A stretch of 30,667 nt of DNA from a virus: IMG/VR virus record IMGVR_UViG_3300034082_000159, positions 1 through 30,667 of that record. One strand, written 5' to 3'. The translations under genes were made by a program, and so were the position numbers. The notes under the pieces were generated by a model. It had not been told where the DNA came from. It saw only the letters and a list, made by a program, of their open reading frames with translations, and made no database searches. Position 1 is the stretch's first letter, and each line of letters begins with the position of its first letter. Positions 29,735-30,667 of the stretch are shown here, piece after piece.

Positions 29735-29761
29735 GTCGCAAGTATAGTATTAATTTGCGAC
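29735..29761 (-). promoter_or_regulatory. Palindrome between terL and 49-aa gene, second allele
   Basis: Arms GTCGCAA (29735-29741) and TTGCGAC (29755-29761), the counterpart of 189-215. The arms are kept although nearby bases have changed; the -7 box here is TATACTTG, one mismatch from the consensus. Confidence 0.4.
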
Positions 29762-29762
29762 A

Positions 29763-30667
29763 TTAATATATAAAATAGTTTCCTTTGTTAGAATTACCTA
29801 ATTGATATGTAACAGCGTAACGCAATGGGTCAAGTAAATGGTTGTGGGCATCCTGTGGCGTTTTTGACTTTTTTTCTAACCAACAGTAATTGTTTAATTC
29901 CCTAATTAAGTTTATTGAATCAGGCGATACTATTAAATCATAATCTTGCAATACACTAATACCATAAGTAACAGAATCAGGCCCTTTAATTGCAGGAACT
30001 ATATTTAAACCTAATGTAGCTAATTCAGATATTAATCTTGGTTCAGCACTATCTGCAACTATTAAAGCATCGTTTGCGTGTTGCTTGTTTAATTGATATA
30101 TCTGACTTGTTGTTAAACCTTTTAAATAAAACCTTTCATTAATATAAATTCGTTTGTTAGAACTATCTATATTACATTCTAATAAAGTTGATTCATCTGA
30201 AGCAAAACCATAATCTTGGCCAAAGATAGATTTACCTATTTGTTTATATTCTCCTATAGTCCAATTAGTAAATATAACTCCTTCTGCTTTATCTAACCAA
30301 CCACCTAATATTTGATGCTTATACTTTTCAGGTCTGCGTTGTTTTATATTCTCAATTTGATTTATAAATGATTCAGATAGGTTTTCTATATTATCTTGGT
30401 ACGTTGTATGTATGTATGTAGTATCACCTTTAATTAAATTGCTTCCTGCTTCAACACCTTTATCTTCAAAGAATTTCTTATATATAAAGTGTTCTTTTGT
30501 TGCAGGATTTAATATTAATAAAATTCTATTATGTATTCCTTTAGTACGAATACTTAAATCTATTTTATCAAATATATCTTCATCTGTTAGTTCTTCTGCC
30601 TCATCTAAAACGAATGTTGTAACACCTGCTAAAGATTTTAAAGAAGCTGTTTGTGTACCACTACTTG
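29763..30667 (-). CDS. terL: Terminase large subunit, divergent partial copy (C-terminal 300 aa)
   Basis: The frame is open from the stop at 29763 to the window edge and aligns gaplessly to residues 103-402 of the complete TerL. Walker B and all three nuclease acids are kept (GQDYGF, ADSAEP, HLLDPLRY). About 31 of 151 residues differ in the nuclease domain, while the ATPase part is almost identical in DNA. So this is a functional allele, not a decayed copy; it is partial only because the window ends. Confidence 0.92.
   Translation of the reverse strand, partial: SSGTQTASLKSLAGVTTFVLDEAEELTDEDIFDKIDLSIRTKGIHNRILLILNPATKEHFIYKKFFEDKGVEAGSNLIKGDTTYIHTTYQDNIENLSESFINQIENIKQRRPEKYKHQILGGWLDKAEGVIFTNWTIGEYKQIGKSIFGQDYGFASDESTLLECNIDSSNKRIYINERFYLKGLTTSQIYQLNKQHANDALIVADSAEPRLISELATLGLNIVPAIKGPDSVTYGISVLQDYDLIVSPDSINLIRELNNYCWLEKKSKTPQDAHNHLLDPLRYAVTYQLGNSNKGNYFIY

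Larger units (their letters stand above)
29546..30667. repeat. Right copy of the terminal duplicated locus, divergent allele
   Basis: It repeats bases 1-1121 as a second allele, with the 49-aa gene, palindrome and C-terminal terL in the same order. It ends at the window edge inside terL, at the base matching position 1121. If real, it gives a unit length of about 29,545 bases for the genome. Confidence 0.9.

Noticed and set aside
29763-29951. A separate 62-aa gene ending in NYFIY
   Set aside because: The reading frame continues without a stop to the window edge and aligns gaplessly to the complete terminase; the apparent start is an internal TTG.
29763-30667. Right terL copy as a pseudogene
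   Set aside because: No stop or frameshift, all catalytic residues kept and many silent changes; it is cut only by the window end.

Overview
The window looks like one essentially complete genome of a tailed dsDNA phage (siphovirus-like, class Caudoviricetes) of a Bacteroidota host, most likely a flavobacterium. The evidence is very AT-rich DNA, tightly packed ATGA/TAATG-coupled genes nearly all on the minus strand, TAnnTTTG promoter boxes, A-rich leaders in place of Shine-Dalgarno sites, and head and tail proteins that resemble those of Bacteroidota phages. I see no integrase, no tRNA, no host housekeeping gene and no phage DNA polymerase.

The two ends carry the same locus in two alleles: 1-1121 matches 29546-30667. 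Both hold the end of the large terminase gene and a 49-aa gene downstream of it. This suggests a circular or circularly permuted genome of about 29.5 kb whose assembly ran past its start into a second strain's allele; a real terminal duplication or tandem prophage is the alternative.

In the direction of transcription (falling coordinates) the layout is as follows. Early and replication region, 12121 to 1744: HNH nuclease, NinG, small proteins, ERF annealing protein, SSB, RecA-like ATPase, C5 DNA methyltransferase, sigma-70-like factor, PD-(D/E)XK nucleases including a RecE-like exonuclease, a DnaA domain IV-like protein, membrane proteins and a putative zinc peptidase. Packaging: small and large terminase (1696 to 217) and the 49-aa gene. 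Across the circular junction: a 68-aa gene, then the tail genes from 29165 to 22006 (tail assembly chaperone with a probable -1 frameshift, tail terminator, gp10-like protein, two distal tail proteins, tape measure). Head genes: XkdF-like protease, scaffold-like protein, major capsid, tail tube, portal with MuF-like tail, connector (21790 to 16167). Then an HNH gene, receptor-binding or fibre proteins, and a lysis cassette (holin candidate, membrane protein, L,D-transpeptidase-like protein, unimolecular spanin) ending at 12356. One small gene, at 12222, runs on the plus strand.

Six intrinsic terminators and several promoter boxes split the minus-strand genes into operons; terminators follow both the capsid and tail-tube genes. 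The main points of interest are the U9 slippery site in the tail chaperone gene, the two divergent terminase alleles, the unusual module order, the compact lysis cassette, and promoter palindromes around the 49-aa gene.
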